In this document: piece by piece, positions 34,994 through 43,252 of the stretch | Numbering within the stretch: position 1 is the first letter of the stretch | Layout of the letters: each line of letters starts with the position of its first letter | NCBI RefSeq assembly: GCF_963973895.1 | Contig: NZ_CAXBBF010000004.1 | Length of the DNA: 64,000 bases | Direction: 5' to 3' (one strand) | Origin: Porticoccus sp950063125 | GTDB lineage: Bacteria > Pseudomonadota > Gammaproteobacteria > Pseudomonadales > Porticoccaceae | Position numbers and translations under genes: made by a program | Notes under the pieces: model-generated | What the model was told of the DNA's origin: nothing | Seen by the model: only the letters and a program-made list of their open reading frames with translations | The model's database searches: none

Positions 34994-36541
34994 TTATTCA
35001 CCTATCCACTCGACCTTATAGAGATCGCGCCGCCGATCCAGGAAGTTTCTCACCGACCCTTCATTCTGCAATTTGTTCAGCTTTTCCAGATCGAGATCGA
35101 CAATCAGTGTCATCTCGGTATTGGGGGTGGTTTCGGCCATGATAGCGTCGTGGGGGAAGGCGAAATCCGAGGGCGAGAACACCGCTGACTGGGCATACTG
35201 AATATCGGCACCGTCCACCTTTGGCAAGTTACCGACACTGCCGGCGATTGCCACATAACACTCGTTTTCAATGGCTCTGGCATGGGCGCAGCAACGCACC
35301 CTAAGGTAGCCGTTCTTGGTGTCGGTCCAGAACGGCACGAACAGCATTTGCATGCCCTGTTCCGAGAGCAGGCGAGCCAGCTCCGGAAATTCCACGTCAT
35401 AACAGATCAGCACCCCAATTTTGCCAAAGTCGGTATCAAACACGCGCAGGCCATTGCCGCCCTGCATGACCCAGGAGCGTTTTTCACCGGGTGTTGGGTG
35501 AAGTTTGTACTGGGTTTCAAGGGTGCCGTCGCGACGACAGAAATAGGCCACATTGAACAGCTCATCGTTCTCAATCAACGGCATGGAGCCGGCGATGATG
35601 TTGATGTTGTAGGAAACCGCGAGCCGGGAGACGGCCTCGACAATTTCATCGGTAAATTCCGCCAGCGCCTTGATGGAGTCAATGGAGTTCGTGTGATTTT
35701 CTATCCCCATCAGTGGGGCGTTGAAAAACTCCGGAAACAGGGCCAGGTCACACTGGTAATCGGAGAGCGCGTCCACAAAGTACTCAACCTGCTGCATCAA
35801 TTCCTCGACGGATCCGAGGGAGCGCATTTGCCACTGAACACAACCGATCCGGGCGGTGGTGCGTGGTGCGCCAATCAACGGGGCTTTGCGCGGGTCATAG
35901 TAAAGGTTGTGCCACTCCAGCAGCGTGGCATAGCCACGGGATTCCTTGTCTTCCGGCAGGTAATCGTCCAGCACCCGTTTCACTTCGAAGTCATTGGATA
36001 ACTGGAAGGTCAGGATAGGGTCGTAAATTTCTTTCTTTTTGACTTGCTCGATGTAGGCTTGTGGGGTGAGCTTGTCAGCAAAATTCTTGTAGTTGGGGAT
36101 CCTCCCCCCCGCGACAATGGATTTCAGGTTGAGATTTTGGCAAAGTTCCTTGCGGGCTTCGTAGAGTCGTCGACCCAGCCGCATGCCATGGTAGTCGGGC
36201 GAGACGAACACATCCACGCCGTACAATACGTCACCGCTCGGATCGTGTGTGGTCAGATACGCATCACCGGTGATCTCATCATAGGTGTGCTGATCACCAA
36301 ATTTATCGTAATCGACAATGACCGAGAACGCTGCAGCCACAATAATGCCGTGATCCTCGATACAAATCTGGCCATCAGGAAACACAGCCAATTGGGCGCG
36401 GAATTTCTTCAGTGGCCAGGCACCACCGAGACCCGGATAAACATAATCCATTAATGCCTTTAAGTTGGGGTAGTCCTCCTTTTTCAGGTGTCGTAGGGTC
36501 AGTTTGTGTTCCGGTTCTTCGGGATGAGTCGTCGCGTTCAC
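34994..36541 (-). CDS. GNAT acetyltransferase fused to carbon-nitrogen hydrolase
   Basis: This 515-aa two-domain protein has an N-terminal GNAT fold (about 15-190, with PDYHGMRLGRRLYEARKELC as the acetyl-CoA loop). A nitrilase-superfamily domain follows (about 225-505) with the Glu-Lys-Cys triad in LALFPEFFNAP, LHPTPGEK and VLICYDVEFPEL. This fusion occurs in many bacteria. It hints that an acylated amide is both made and hydrolysed or that the GNAT part recognises substrate. The substrate is unknown. It is a single gene with gaps on both sides. Confidence 0.9.
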   Translation of the reverse strand: MNATTHPEEPEHKLTLRHLKKEDYPNLKALMDYVYPGLGGAWPLKKFRAQLAVFPDGQICIEDHGIIVAAAFSVIVDYDKFGDQHTYDEITGDAYLTTHDPSGDVLYGVDVFVSPDYHGMRLGRRLYEARKELCQNLNLKSIVAGGRIPNYKNFADKLTPQAYIEQVKKKEIYDPILTFQLSNDFEVKRVLDDYLPEDKESRGYATLLEWHNLYYDPRKAPLIGAPRTTARIGCVQWQMRSLGSVEELMQQVEYFVDALSDYQCDLALFPEFFNAPLMGIENHTNSIDSIKALAEFTDEIVEAVSRLAVSYNINIIAGSMPLIENDELFNVAYFCRRDGTLETQYKLHPTPGEKRSWVMQGGNGLRVFDTDFGKIGVLICYDVEFPELARLLSEQGMQMLFVPFWTDTKNGYLRVRCCAHARAIENECYVAIAGSVGNLPKVDGADIQYAQSAVFSPSDFAFPHDAIMAETTPNTEMTLIVDLDLEKLNKLQNEGSVRNFLDRRRDLYKVEWIGE

Positions 36542-36891
36542 GAGATTTTTATTCCTGGATTAAAAAATGGATGTCGCAGCTAATAGCTGGAGCCGAGCCC
36601 TGCTGTTGTCCAAGGTTGCCGAGAGGGAGGCACCTTGTCGGGGCATAAAATAGATCGTTCGCTGAAAGCGGGCTATGTGCTCTGCTACAGATGATAACTT
36701 AAATTGGCCGGATGAAGTGGCTGAAGTGCAACTGTCTGAGGGTGTAATTATATATTGGTACCTGGAGTCGAGCAGTAAATGATTCGGTTGAGGCTGGGGT
36801 GATGGGGTGTGGCCTGTTGCAAGGGGGCTTCCGACCGGTTGGAAAGAACCTTGACCCGGCAGGACCGGGTCAAATTCCCCGTAGCAAAGAA
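36542..36891. other. 350-bp gene-free gap
   Basis: No convincing gene lies between the GNAT-nitrilase gene and the DUF1508 gene. It holds the nitrilase promoter region at its left end and, at 36851-36873, a hairpin described separately. No repeats beyond that or RNA-like structure were recognised. Confidence 0.6.
36851..36873 (-). terminator. Hairpin after the first DUF1508 gene
   Basis: TTGACCCGG, then CAGGA, then CCGGGTCAA: a perfect 9-bp inverted repeat located 19 bp after the DUF1508 gene. The following minus-strand tract is only mildly T-rich, so it is a weak rho-independent terminator at best. Confidence 0.55.
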
Positions 36892-37221
36892 CTAGAAGGT
36901 TTCTTTTGTTGTTTTAGTCCCTCCGCTGGATTTGACAGCTGCCAGTGCCGTGTCGCGATCTTCAGCGCTTTTGAACATCTGGCTGGTTCCCAGTACGCGG
37001 CGCTTCGGGGTCTTCAGTTCAAAATAATGCTGATTACCCTCTGATTTTTTCTCGTAGAGAGCATCGTAAGCGCAGCTATGCTGGACATCCGAGATGTCCA
37101 TCTTTGCATTGCCCTTCGAATAATAATTCGGACTGGTAAGCAGCGTTTCACCGCTTTCGCTCTTGAGGTTGAAGTTGTACTCGCCATCTGGTGTTTTATT
37201 GAGCTCGAACCAACTTGACAT
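36892..37221 (-). CDS. DUF1508 (YegP-like) protein, copy 1
   Basis: The 109-aa protein contains two tandem DUF1508/YegP repeats (about 3-52 and 57-105), each with a YFELK-type beta strand and a hydrophobic GT/GS turn. YegP-family proteins are small and of unknown role. A paralogue of equal length at 43253-43582 has the same start MSS.xEL and the same HYFEL centre. A strong RBS (AAGGAG) precedes the ATG. It could be a stress or nucleic-acid-binding protein, but no evidence in the sequence shows that. Confidence 0.85.
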   Translation of the reverse strand: MSSWFELNKTPDGEYNFNLKSESGETLLTSPNYYSKGNAKMDISDVQHSCAYDALYEKKSEGNQHYFELKTPKRRVLGTSQMFKSAEDRDTALAAVKSSGGTKTTKETF

Positions 37222-37549
37222 ATTTATCTCCTTCTTATTTTAGTAATCGGTGCACATGGCACCATGTAGTCGAAATGCTGGATACCTACCCTTGGACCGG
37301 GTTACCCGTGAACAGGGTCGCAGCGATTGCGCTCTGCCCAACGGGGGCATCCGTTGAAAAGCCCGTACTAAATATCACAGACTGTAGGAAAATACAAAGT
37401 ACCATTTTTGAATGGCAATTAGCCTCAGCACTGGACTTCTTCGCAGCAGTCTCTCTGTACTGGTCACGATAAACAGTACGAACCCCCAACCTTTGGTAGC
37501 CGCAGCCCCGTCGGTCGAAACGCTTTGGCCGACGGGGCTCGTACGCAAC
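37222..37549. other. 328-bp gene-free gap with one inverted repeat
   Basis: No plausible gene is seen. At 37504-37539 the perfect 11-bp inverted repeat AGCCCCGTCGG / CCGACGGGGCT has a 14-nt loop and sits 11 bp after the carbonic anhydrase reading frame. It has no T run and could be a transcript-end hairpin. The right half is the promoter region of the first DUF1508 gene. Confidence 0.6.
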
Positions 37550-38296
37550 TTATTCCACAATCACTCGTGCATTGAGGGGTTGAACCGGCCGGTTGGTAGG
37601 GTGCTTCATGGCATTGCTGAATTTCGCAATCTGTTCCCTGGAGGCTGTGACGGGCTCCTTCATAACAAACCAGGAAACCCCTTCGCTGCATGGCGGCGTG
37701 GTCAGAGAGCCATTGAAACGATAGTAATCATGATCTTCCGGCATCAAGGCCAAGGCGTTGACGGCGGTGGTCAGTTCTATCAGTCCACTGGGCTCTGACG
37801 GCATTTGTTTCCAGGCCTTTTCAAGCTCGGCATTGGTTTCGCCTATTTCAAACATCACCCCGATGACAGCCAGGTTGCCATCTTTATCGGCGTGCACAAA
37901 GTGTGCATCCATGGGGTACAGCTTACCGTTAATCGCATTTTCACTGGGGGCGTGAACATGGAACTGTTTCAGTTCGAAGGCCTTATCGTCCACTTGCATG
38001 GTGCTGCCCTATACATAATTGACCTGGACGGTATGACCATTGTTGATGACATGTTTGCCGCCGGTCTTGTAATCCAGTTCCAGCGATGGGAGGTCACCCT
38101 CTATCGTGTTGGTGATATTTACCGGCGACTGGTTTTTGCCCGTCTTGCAGGTGGCATATTCTGTGGCGAGACTGCCCCAGTTTTCCGGTCCCTCGTCACC
38201 CAGGTAACTCCAGGCGGTACCGTCGGCAGCGTGACAAGTCCCGAATGCCAGCATCCCGGCGGTTAATAGTGACAGTTTTATTGAACATTTTTTCAT
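37550..38296 (-). pseudogene. Alpha-type carbonic anhydrase interrupted by one in-frame amber codon
   Basis: Two pieces in the same frame form one alpha-carbonic anhydrase. Codons 1-95 hold a signal peptide (1-23, ending FGTCHA) and GKNQSPVNI. Codon 96 (38009-38011, minus strand) is TAG. The second piece continues GSTMQVDD and holds the zinc ligands His113 and His115 (FHVHAPSEN) and His132 (DAHFVHAD), and TTPPCSEGVSWFV near the end. Family members have a normal residue at the TAG position, so a CAG-to-TAG change is simplest. The protein would otherwise be periplasmic and full-length (248 residues). Options are a recent nonsense mutation, a sequencing error, or rare readthrough. Confidence 0.85.
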
Positions 38297-38427
38297 CGTT
38301 AACTCTCTATTGTTAAAATGGATTTTTATTGTTGTCTTGGGAAATGCATTGCACCTCCCTTAACGCACTAACCCCTGTCTCTGGGTATTATTCGAGCGAT
38401 GTCATTCTTAACTGACTGACTTGTCTC

Positions 38428-38683
38428 TCACAGGTCCAGGGATTGTTGTATATTCAACCAGAAATTTGCCGGGTTGTTAAAGGGTCGTGAAAGGCCTATT
38501 TCCATCTCCGGGCTTGGCAGCACGGCGTTCCAGCAACAGATCATTGACAGACTGTCGGGAAACGCCCAGTGCCGTTGCCAGTTTCACAACGGACAAACCG
38601 GATCTGCGAATAAACCTTTCCCGCAGTATAGCGCTGGGATGGGTGGGTTTTGGGGTTGCTGGTTCGCGGTTATTCGGGCACAT
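38428..38683 (-). pseudogene. Frameshifted HigA-type antitoxin remnant
   Basis: The first 48 codons encode a HigA/XRE-like helix-turn-helix: PTHPSAILRERFI and SGLSVVKLATALGVSRQSV with NDLLLERRA. The frame then shifts. In the next frame the expected end reads SPEMEIGLSRPFNNPANFWL, then NIQQSLDL and TGA at 38428. Normal HigA proteins end with SPEMALRLxRLFGNSPEFWLNLQ. So one small indel near 38525-38535 has broken a complete antitoxin gene. The in-frame product would end after a short unrelated tail at 38477. No HigB toxin is recognisable upstream. Confidence 0.75.
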
Positions 38684-38946
38684 ATCCGGGTGTATGGTTA
38701 TTCAGGCGTAAAGTCGCTTAAATTTTCAGGCCAGCCCGATTAATTTTCGGGCCCCTTTTAGTGGGGGGTAGAGGGGGGTGACGTTGTTATTTGTTCGGGA
38801 TGTAACGTGTGGCGTGACGAATTTCAACGCACACCGAACGGAGATGATTGCATTCATATGCCCTCATTATTGGAGCAGCTACAGTCTGGTCGAGACCTGA
38901 ATTTGTGGATGATTTATCCGGATGTTGGTCTTTAACTGAAAGGAGG

Positions 38947-39285
38947 TTAAATGTGTTGTGAGTCGGCGGGGGCTTCAGCGCGGTTTTCGATGGAGTAATC
39001 GCGGATAACGCCGGCGACGCGTATGCGGTAGTCGGCGAACAGCTGCTCCCGGCCCGCCTGTTGCGCAGCCCTGTGTGCACTCAGATTACGCCATTCTTGA
39101 ATAGACTGTTCATCGTCCCAAAAAGACAGCGACAGTATCTTGTTGCTGTCAGTCAGGCTCTGGAACCGCTCTACAGAAATAAAGCCCTTTATTGAGGATA
39201 AATACTGCTTCAGCTCGGCGGCGGTCTCAAGGTATTGGGGCTTGCCCTCCGCTGTGGGAGTAACCTCAAAAATAACGGCAATCAC
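38947..39285 (-). CDS. Antibiotic-biosynthesis-monooxygenase (ABM) fold protein
   Basis: This is a small ferredoxin-like alpha/beta-barrel protein of the ABM/DUF-type family with VIAVIFEVTPTAEGKPQYLE at the start and SLSFWDDEQSIQEWRNLSAHRAAQQ in the middle. It ends with YSIENRAEAPADSQHI. The GTG at 39285 has AGGAG seven bases upstream and starts at the family's first strand. The longer frame, from an ATG at 39336, overlaps the next gene and is unlikely. It is 112 aa. Family members may be haem-degrading or quinone-oxidising monooxygenases, or just dimeric binders. It follows the amidotransferase gene on the same strand. Confidence 0.8.
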   Translation of the reverse strand: MIAVIFEVTPTAEGKPQYLETAAELKQYLSSIKGFISVERFQSLTDSNKILSLSFWDDEQSIQEWRNLSAHRAAQQAGREQLFADYRIRVAGVIRDYSIENRAEAPADSQHI

Positions 39286-39298
39286 ATTAGTTCTCCTG

Positions 39299-40006
39299 TC
39301 ACGCATTGCATCCATGGGTGTCCAGCAGGAAGGCAAGCACTGTGTCCATTAAATGGTTAATCGTCCGGTATTGCTCCGGGGTGGCACTGAGAATGGTGGC
39401 GGCATCTTGCACGTGGTCACCGGGTATTAATTCCGCACTGCAATGGGTGACAATATCCCTCGCCGATGCCGGCGTCGTCTCCAGATGAAATTGCAGTCCT
39501 ATCACCGACGTGCCCAGCTGAAATGCCTGCAATTGACAGGCAGCGCTGGAGGCGAGTGGAGTTGCGCCCGGTGGCAAGTCAAAGGTCTCTCCATGCCAGT
39601 GAAAGACGTCCACTGATGAGGGGAAAGAAAAGTTGTTTGTCCCCGGCGCTGTGCAACCATGGATCGGAAACCAGCCGATTTCTCTGGTCGGGTTCGGGTA
39701 AACCCGTGCGCCCATGGCGCTGGCGATCAATTGTGCGCCGAGGCAGATGCCAAGCACCGGCTTGCCCGCGTCAATGGTGCGGCGAATAAAAGCCTTCTCT
39801 GCCACCAGCCAGGGGAATTGTTGCTCGTCATTGACGCTCATGGGGCCGCCCATAACGATCAGTAAATCGATATCGGGAACGTCCGGCAAGGTAGTCCCAT
39901 CAGTATAGAAAGGTGTTCGTGTAACGTGGTGCCCTGCGGCTCTCAGCCAGGGTTCAATGCTGCCGGGGCCCTCGAAGGGCACATGTTGAAAAATATGGCT
40001 GCGCAT
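39299..40006 (-). CDS. Class I glutamine amidotransferase-like protein
   Basis: This 235-aa GATase1 protein has the nucleophile motif GICLGAQLIASAMGA, GGPMSVNDE and the catalytic His-Glu in FHLETTPASA. The group (GuaA-like N-domain without the synthetase) hydrolyses glutamine or gamma-glutamyl compounds; many members are uncharacterised and resemble glutamyl-polyamine or GMP-synthase-like proteins. MRSHIFQHVPFEGPGSIEPW is the family start. An upstream in-frame ATG adds 29 residues lacking similarity. The stop is 13 bp before the ABM gene start, so they are probably an operon. Confidence 0.85.
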   Translation of the reverse strand: MRSHIFQHVPFEGPGSIEPWLRAAGHHVTRTPFYTDGTTLPDVPDIDLLIVMGGPMSVNDEQQFPWLVAEKAFIRRTIDAGKPVLGICLGAQLIASAMGARVYPNPTREIGWFPIHGCTAPGTNNFSFPSSVDVFHWHGETFDLPPGATPLASSAACQLQAFQLGTSVIGLQFHLETTPASARDIVTHCSAELIPGDHVQDAATILSATPEQYRTINHLMDTVLAFLLDTHGCNA

Positions 40007-40052
40007 GGTCGGTGTCCGGAATCCTGAGGTCGTTCGGGTAATGTGGCAGTTG

Positions 40053-41780
40053 TCAGTTTTCCTGTAACTGCTGTGCGGTTTCCTCTTCGGCAATCTGCAA
40101 TGCCTGATAGGCAGTAAAAGTAGACAGGAAAATCTCGCCGCTGAGGCGCTCGGGGAATGTATCGTTTTCCAGTTGGCCGAGCACCGGGCCTTTCACTTCT
40201 GCCAGGTGCAGCTTCATGCCTTCATCAATCAGACGCTCATTGAGCATATCGAGCATTTGCATGGCCGTGGCATCGACGCTACTGACTGACGACATCACCA
40301 GCACCAGGTGGTGGGCCTCTGGCTGTGCTTCGAGTGCGCGAAGAATGAACTTTTCCACCGATTCCGCATTGCCAAAGAACAGGTTTTCATCCACCCGGAG
40401 TATCAGAATTTCCCCCCGCGTTTCGACCTGATAGCGATTCACATTGCGAAAGTGTTCTGTATCGGGGACTCGACCGACAATGGCAATATGGGGCCGACTG
40501 GCTCGCCACACCAGGGTTGCCAGTGACAGGGCGATGCCGATGGCAATGCCGACTTCCACGCCAGCCAGCAGTACGCCCAGAGCCGTTCCCGCCTGCGCCA
40601 TACCTTCGGCCCGATCGTAGTGCCAGTTGTGAATCAATGATTTGATATCCACCAGGCCGGTTGCAGCGATAATGATTGTGGCGGCCAATACCGCCATGGG
40701 CAGGGCGTGGAATAACCCGGTGGCAAAGACCAGTAACAACGCGATCAGGACTGCCGCAAATATCCCTGAGAGTGGCGAGCGGGCACCCGCTTCGGCATTG
40801 ACGGCGGTGCGTGAAAAGCCACCGGTGACGGGAAAAGCACCGGAGAGGGCACTGGCGATATTGGCCGCACCCAGTCCGCGCAGTTCTGCGTTGGTATCGA
40901 TGCGCTGCCGGTTCTTGCTGGCAAAAGCCTGGGCAATGGAGACGCTTTCCACGAAGCCGATCAAACTGATGGCCAGCGCCGGCAACCACAGTTTGGTCAC
41001 GATCGAGAAATCAATGGTTGGTACCTGCAGCACCGGCAATCCTCCCGGTAGGGCGCCGACTACGCGAAGGTCAGTTTCCCAGCCCATTAGAGACACCAAT
41101 ACAGCGCTGCCCAGCACGGTCACGATGGGCATCAGTTTGGCAATCAGCGAAGCCGTGCCCTCGGCGAGGCCGAGGCCCATGAGCAGTTTTGCCAACCAGT
41201 GTCGGGCCAGCCATAACAGCACAAACGTGGCAAAGCCGAATGCCGCCGTGAGTGGTTGGATGCCACCCAGGTTGGCCATCAGCCCAACAGCCAGCTCAAC
41301 ACCGGTTTCACCGTGGCTGTTGATGCCCAGTAACGGACGCAGCTGGCCGATAATAATCAGCAACGCTGCGCCACTGATAAAACCACTGATCACCGGGTGA
41401 CTTAAAAACTGGGCCATGGCGCCGAGTCGCAACAGGCCAAAGGTAAACAGCATGACCCCCGACATCATGGCCAGCATAACAGCCCCGGCAATGTATTCCC
41501 CGCTGCCTGGCTCGGCTATCGGGGCCAGTGCGGCTCCGGTCATCAGCGAAATAACCGCCACCGGTCCCACCGACATCACCATGGATGAGCCAAACAGTGC
41601 GTAGGCAAGCAGTGGCAGCAGGCTGGCATAGAGCCCCAGTTGCGGTGGCAGGCCAGCCAGTGCGGCATACGCGAGACCCTGGGGGATCAGCAGCAGGGTG
41701 ACGACCACCGCTGCTACCAGGTCGCTGGGCAATAGCTTTGCCTGATAATCCGTCAGCCACGAGGGTAGCAGTTTGCGCAT
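40053..41780 (-). CDS. SulP-family anion transporter with STAS domain
   Basis: This 575-aa inner-membrane transporter of the SulP/SLC26 group has about ten to twelve helices in residues 20-420. The signature LLIPQGLAYAALAGLPPQLGLYASLLP lies near 30-58. GAFPVTGGFSRTAVNAEAGARSP lies further in the membrane domain. A cytoplasmic STAS domain occupies about 440-560, with NLFFGNAESVEKFIL and VLVMSSVSSVDATAMQMLDML. It may move sulfate, bicarbonate or another anion; the neighbouring YeeE/YedE genes and ArsR regulator point to sulfur, whereas a broken carbonic anhydrase is 2 kb away. Confidence 0.88.
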   Translation of the reverse strand: MRKLLPSWLTDYQAKLLPSDLVAAVVVTLLLIPQGLAYAALAGLPPQLGLYASLLPLLAYALFGSSMVMSVGPVAVISLMTGAALAPIAEPGSGEYIAGAVMLAMMSGVMLFTFGLLRLGAMAQFLSHPVISGFISGAALLIIIGQLRPLLGINSHGETGVELAVGLMANLGGIQPLTAAFGFATFVLLWLARHWLAKLLMGLGLAEGTASLIAKLMPIVTVLGSAVLVSLMGWETDLRVVGALPGGLPVLQVPTIDFSIVTKLWLPALAISLIGFVESVSIAQAFASKNRQRIDTNAELRGLGAANIASALSGAFPVTGGFSRTAVNAEAGARSPLSGIFAAVLIALLLVFATGLFHALPMAVLAATIIIAATGLVDIKSLIHNWHYDRAEGMAQAGTALGVLLAGVEVGIAIGIALSLATLVWRASRPHIAIVGRVPDTEHFRNVNRYQVETRGEILILRVDENLFFGNAESVEKFILRALEAQPEAHHLVLVMSSVSSVDATAMQMLDMLNERLIDEGMKLHLAEVKGPVLGQLENDTFPERLSGEIFLSTFTAYQALQIAEEETAQQLQEN

Positions 41781-41843
41781 CAGAGAGGTCCTGTTCCCAA
41801 TGGGTGGTCAGAGATCAAAAGGTATTGTCATTATCAATGGATG

Positions 41844-42269
41844 TTAGACGGGCCGCTGGCGCTGGAGCAGCTCATAAATAGCCATGCCCAATAGCATGGC
41901 GACGGTAAATACCAGTGCTTTCAATTCGCCCGCACCGAGCGCCACCAGCGCGGGGCCGGGGCAAAATCCCGCCAGCCCCCAGCCGATGCCAAATCCAAGG
42001 CTGCCCAACACCAGTGGCTTGTCGATATCCCGTCGGGTTGGTAGGCGCATGACGTCACCCAGTAGAGAGGTTTGGCGCTTACCGGCCAGGTTGAAGGCGA
42101 TCAGCCCTACTGCCACGGCGCCGCCCATGACCAGCGCCAAGGAGGGGTCCCAGGGGCCGGCGAGATCGAGAAAGCCCAACACTTTTTCGGGGTTGGCCAT
42201 GCCGGATACCAGCAGGCCGATACCGAAAATCAGTCCCGCGATAAAGGCCGAGAGCAGAGACTTGTTCAT
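41844..42269 (-). CDS. YeeE/YedE-family half-transporter (DUF6691)
   Basis: This 141-aa membrane protein has four hydrophobic stretches, GLIFGIGLLVSGMANPEKVLGFLD and GFGIGWGLAGFCPGPALVALGAGEL. The latter contains the conserved Cys-Pro of the YeeE/YedE sulfur-transporter family, where Cys relays thiosulfate or sulfide. Half-size members work as pairs with an upstream partner. That partner ends 1 bp away at 42271, so the pair is tightly coupled. It is most likely involved in import of thiosulfate or another sulfur species. Confidence 0.88.
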   Translation of the reverse strand: MNKSLLSAFIAGLIFGIGLLVSGMANPEKVLGFLDLAGPWDPSLALVMGGAVAVGLIAFNLAGKRQTSLLGDVMRLPTRRDIDKPLVLGSLGFGIGWGLAGFCPGPALVALGAGELKALVFTVAMLLGMAIYELLQRQRPV

Positions 42270-42270
42270 T

Positions 42271-42708
42271 TCATAGTCCCCCTAACAGATGGCGAATAAT
42301 AAACACTGTCGCAAAGCCACTCAGCATGAAAGCGCCTGTAGCAATCAGGGAGCGGGGCGATAGTCGGGAAATGCCACAGACACCGTGACCGCTGGTACAG
42401 CCGGCACCAAATCGGGTGCTGACACCCACCACCAAGCCGGCAATAACCAGCATCGGAAAGCTCGCGTCAATCTGAATGACTGGCAGGGAAGAAACCAGTA
42501 GCCAGAGCAATGGTGCGGCGACCATGCCCCCCACGAAGGCCAGCCGCCAGCCCGTATCCCCTTTTTTTGGTGTCAATAACCCGCCGACTATGCCGGAAAT
42601 TCCCGCGATGCGGCCATTCAACAGAACAAAGGCTGCGGCGGCCAGACCGATCAGTGCGCCGCCCAGCAATGATGTCCAGGGTGTAAAGGCTTGCCAGTCG
42701 ATAGTCAT
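42271..42708 (-). CDS. YeeE/YedE-family half-transporter
   Basis: This 145-aa partner of the pair begins TIDWQAFTPWTSLLGGALIGLAAA and holds FGAGCTSGHGVCGISRLSPRSLIAT, the Cys-Gly-Ser/His signature of the YeeE/YedE family. The four membrane segments and Cys-containing re-entrant loops are typical. TsuA-type YeeE proteins take up thiosulfate. It lies between an ArsR-family regulator and its partner on the same strand. Together the pair forms the equivalent of one full transporter. Confidence 0.9.
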   Translation of the reverse strand: MTIDWQAFTPWTSLLGGALIGLAAAAFVLLNGRIAGISGIVGGLLTPKKGDTGWRLAFVGGMVAAPLLWLLVSSLPVIQIDASFPMLVIAGLVVGVSTRFGAGCTSGHGVCGISRLSPRSLIATGAFMLSGFATVFIIRHLLGGL

Positions 42709-42748
42709 GGATAAATACCTGTGGTGATTGATAAATCGGGCAACCGGG

Positions 42749-43099
42749 TCAATGGTCGATCCTGCAGTAAAGATCGTACAAAAGCGTCACCAGCGCTAGC
42801 GCCTTTTGATCCGCTATCCGGTAAAAGATACGTTTACCTTCCCGCCGTGTGGTTACCAGCTTTTCCCGCCGTAGTATGCCCAGTTGTTGTGACAGGCTTG
42901 GCTGACGGATTTTCAGTTGTGTTTCAATTTCCCCGACACACAACTCATGCCTGCTCAGCAGACAAAGCAGAAGGAGTCGGTCCTCATGGGCGACCCCTTT
43001 CAGCAATGCGCTGGCAGCACCGGCGGCCATGCGCATCTGGTCGATGTCATCAGAATTATCAATGGCATTGTCAGGTGGTGCAGTGACGGACTTTGGCAT
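42749..43099 (-). CDS. ArsR-family regulator, probable persulfide/sulfide sensor (BigR/SqrR-like)
   Basis: This 116-aa winged-helix protein of the ArsR family begins a helix-turn-helix at SRHELCVGEIETQLKIRQPS and has the wing RREGKRIFYRI. It lacks the ELCVCDL metal-binding box of ArsR. Cys46 (LLLLCLLS) and Cys112 (LYDLYCRID) are 66 residues apart, the same spacing as the redox-active pair in BigR and SqrR (42/108 and 41/107). Cys54 is an extra Cys. With the YeeE/YedE pair downstream, this suggests derepression by sulfide or persulfide. A dyad with AATAATACA and TGTATATTATT lies just upstream and may be its operator. Confidence 0.82.
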   Translation of the reverse strand: MPKSVTAPPDNAIDNSDDIDQMRMAAGAASALLKGVAHEDRLLLLCLLSRHELCVGEIETQLKIRQPSLSQQLGILRREKLVTTRREGKRIFYRIADQKALALVTLLYDLYCRIDH

Positions 43100-43112
43100 A
43101 TTTTAATCTATA

Positions 43113-43141
43113 ATAATACATTATGTTTAATTGTATATTAT
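43113..43141. promoter_or_regulatory. AT-rich dyad, possible operator
   Basis: AATAATACA and TGTATATTATT pair imperfectly around TTATGTTTAAT, 14 bp upstream of the ArsR-family gene start. It would suit an autoregulatory site. It is not matched to a known consensus. Confidence 0.4.
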
Positions 43142-43198
43142 TGGTGATCAGTTGTGTCAACGTTCTGAAGGTTTGATGCGATTAAACGGAGTGCCAAG

Positions 43199-43239
43199 AA
43201 AAAACGCCCTGACCTGACGGGGTTATCAGGTCAGGGCGT
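43199..43239 (-). terminator. Rho-independent terminator after the second DUF1508 gene
   Basis: On the minus strand a perfect stem of about 13 bp (CGCCCTGACCTGA / TCAGGTCAGGGCG) with an 8-nt loop is followed by a run of six T. It lies 14 bp after the DUF1508 stop codon. Confidence 0.93.
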
Positions 43240-43252
43240 GAAAAGGGGTGTG

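Noticed and set aside
38937..38998. Strong AAGGAGGT before a 15-codon plus-strand frame
   Set aside because: The frame overlaps the end of the ABM gene on the other strand, encodes only about 15 residues and has no support; the SD-like run is probably chance.
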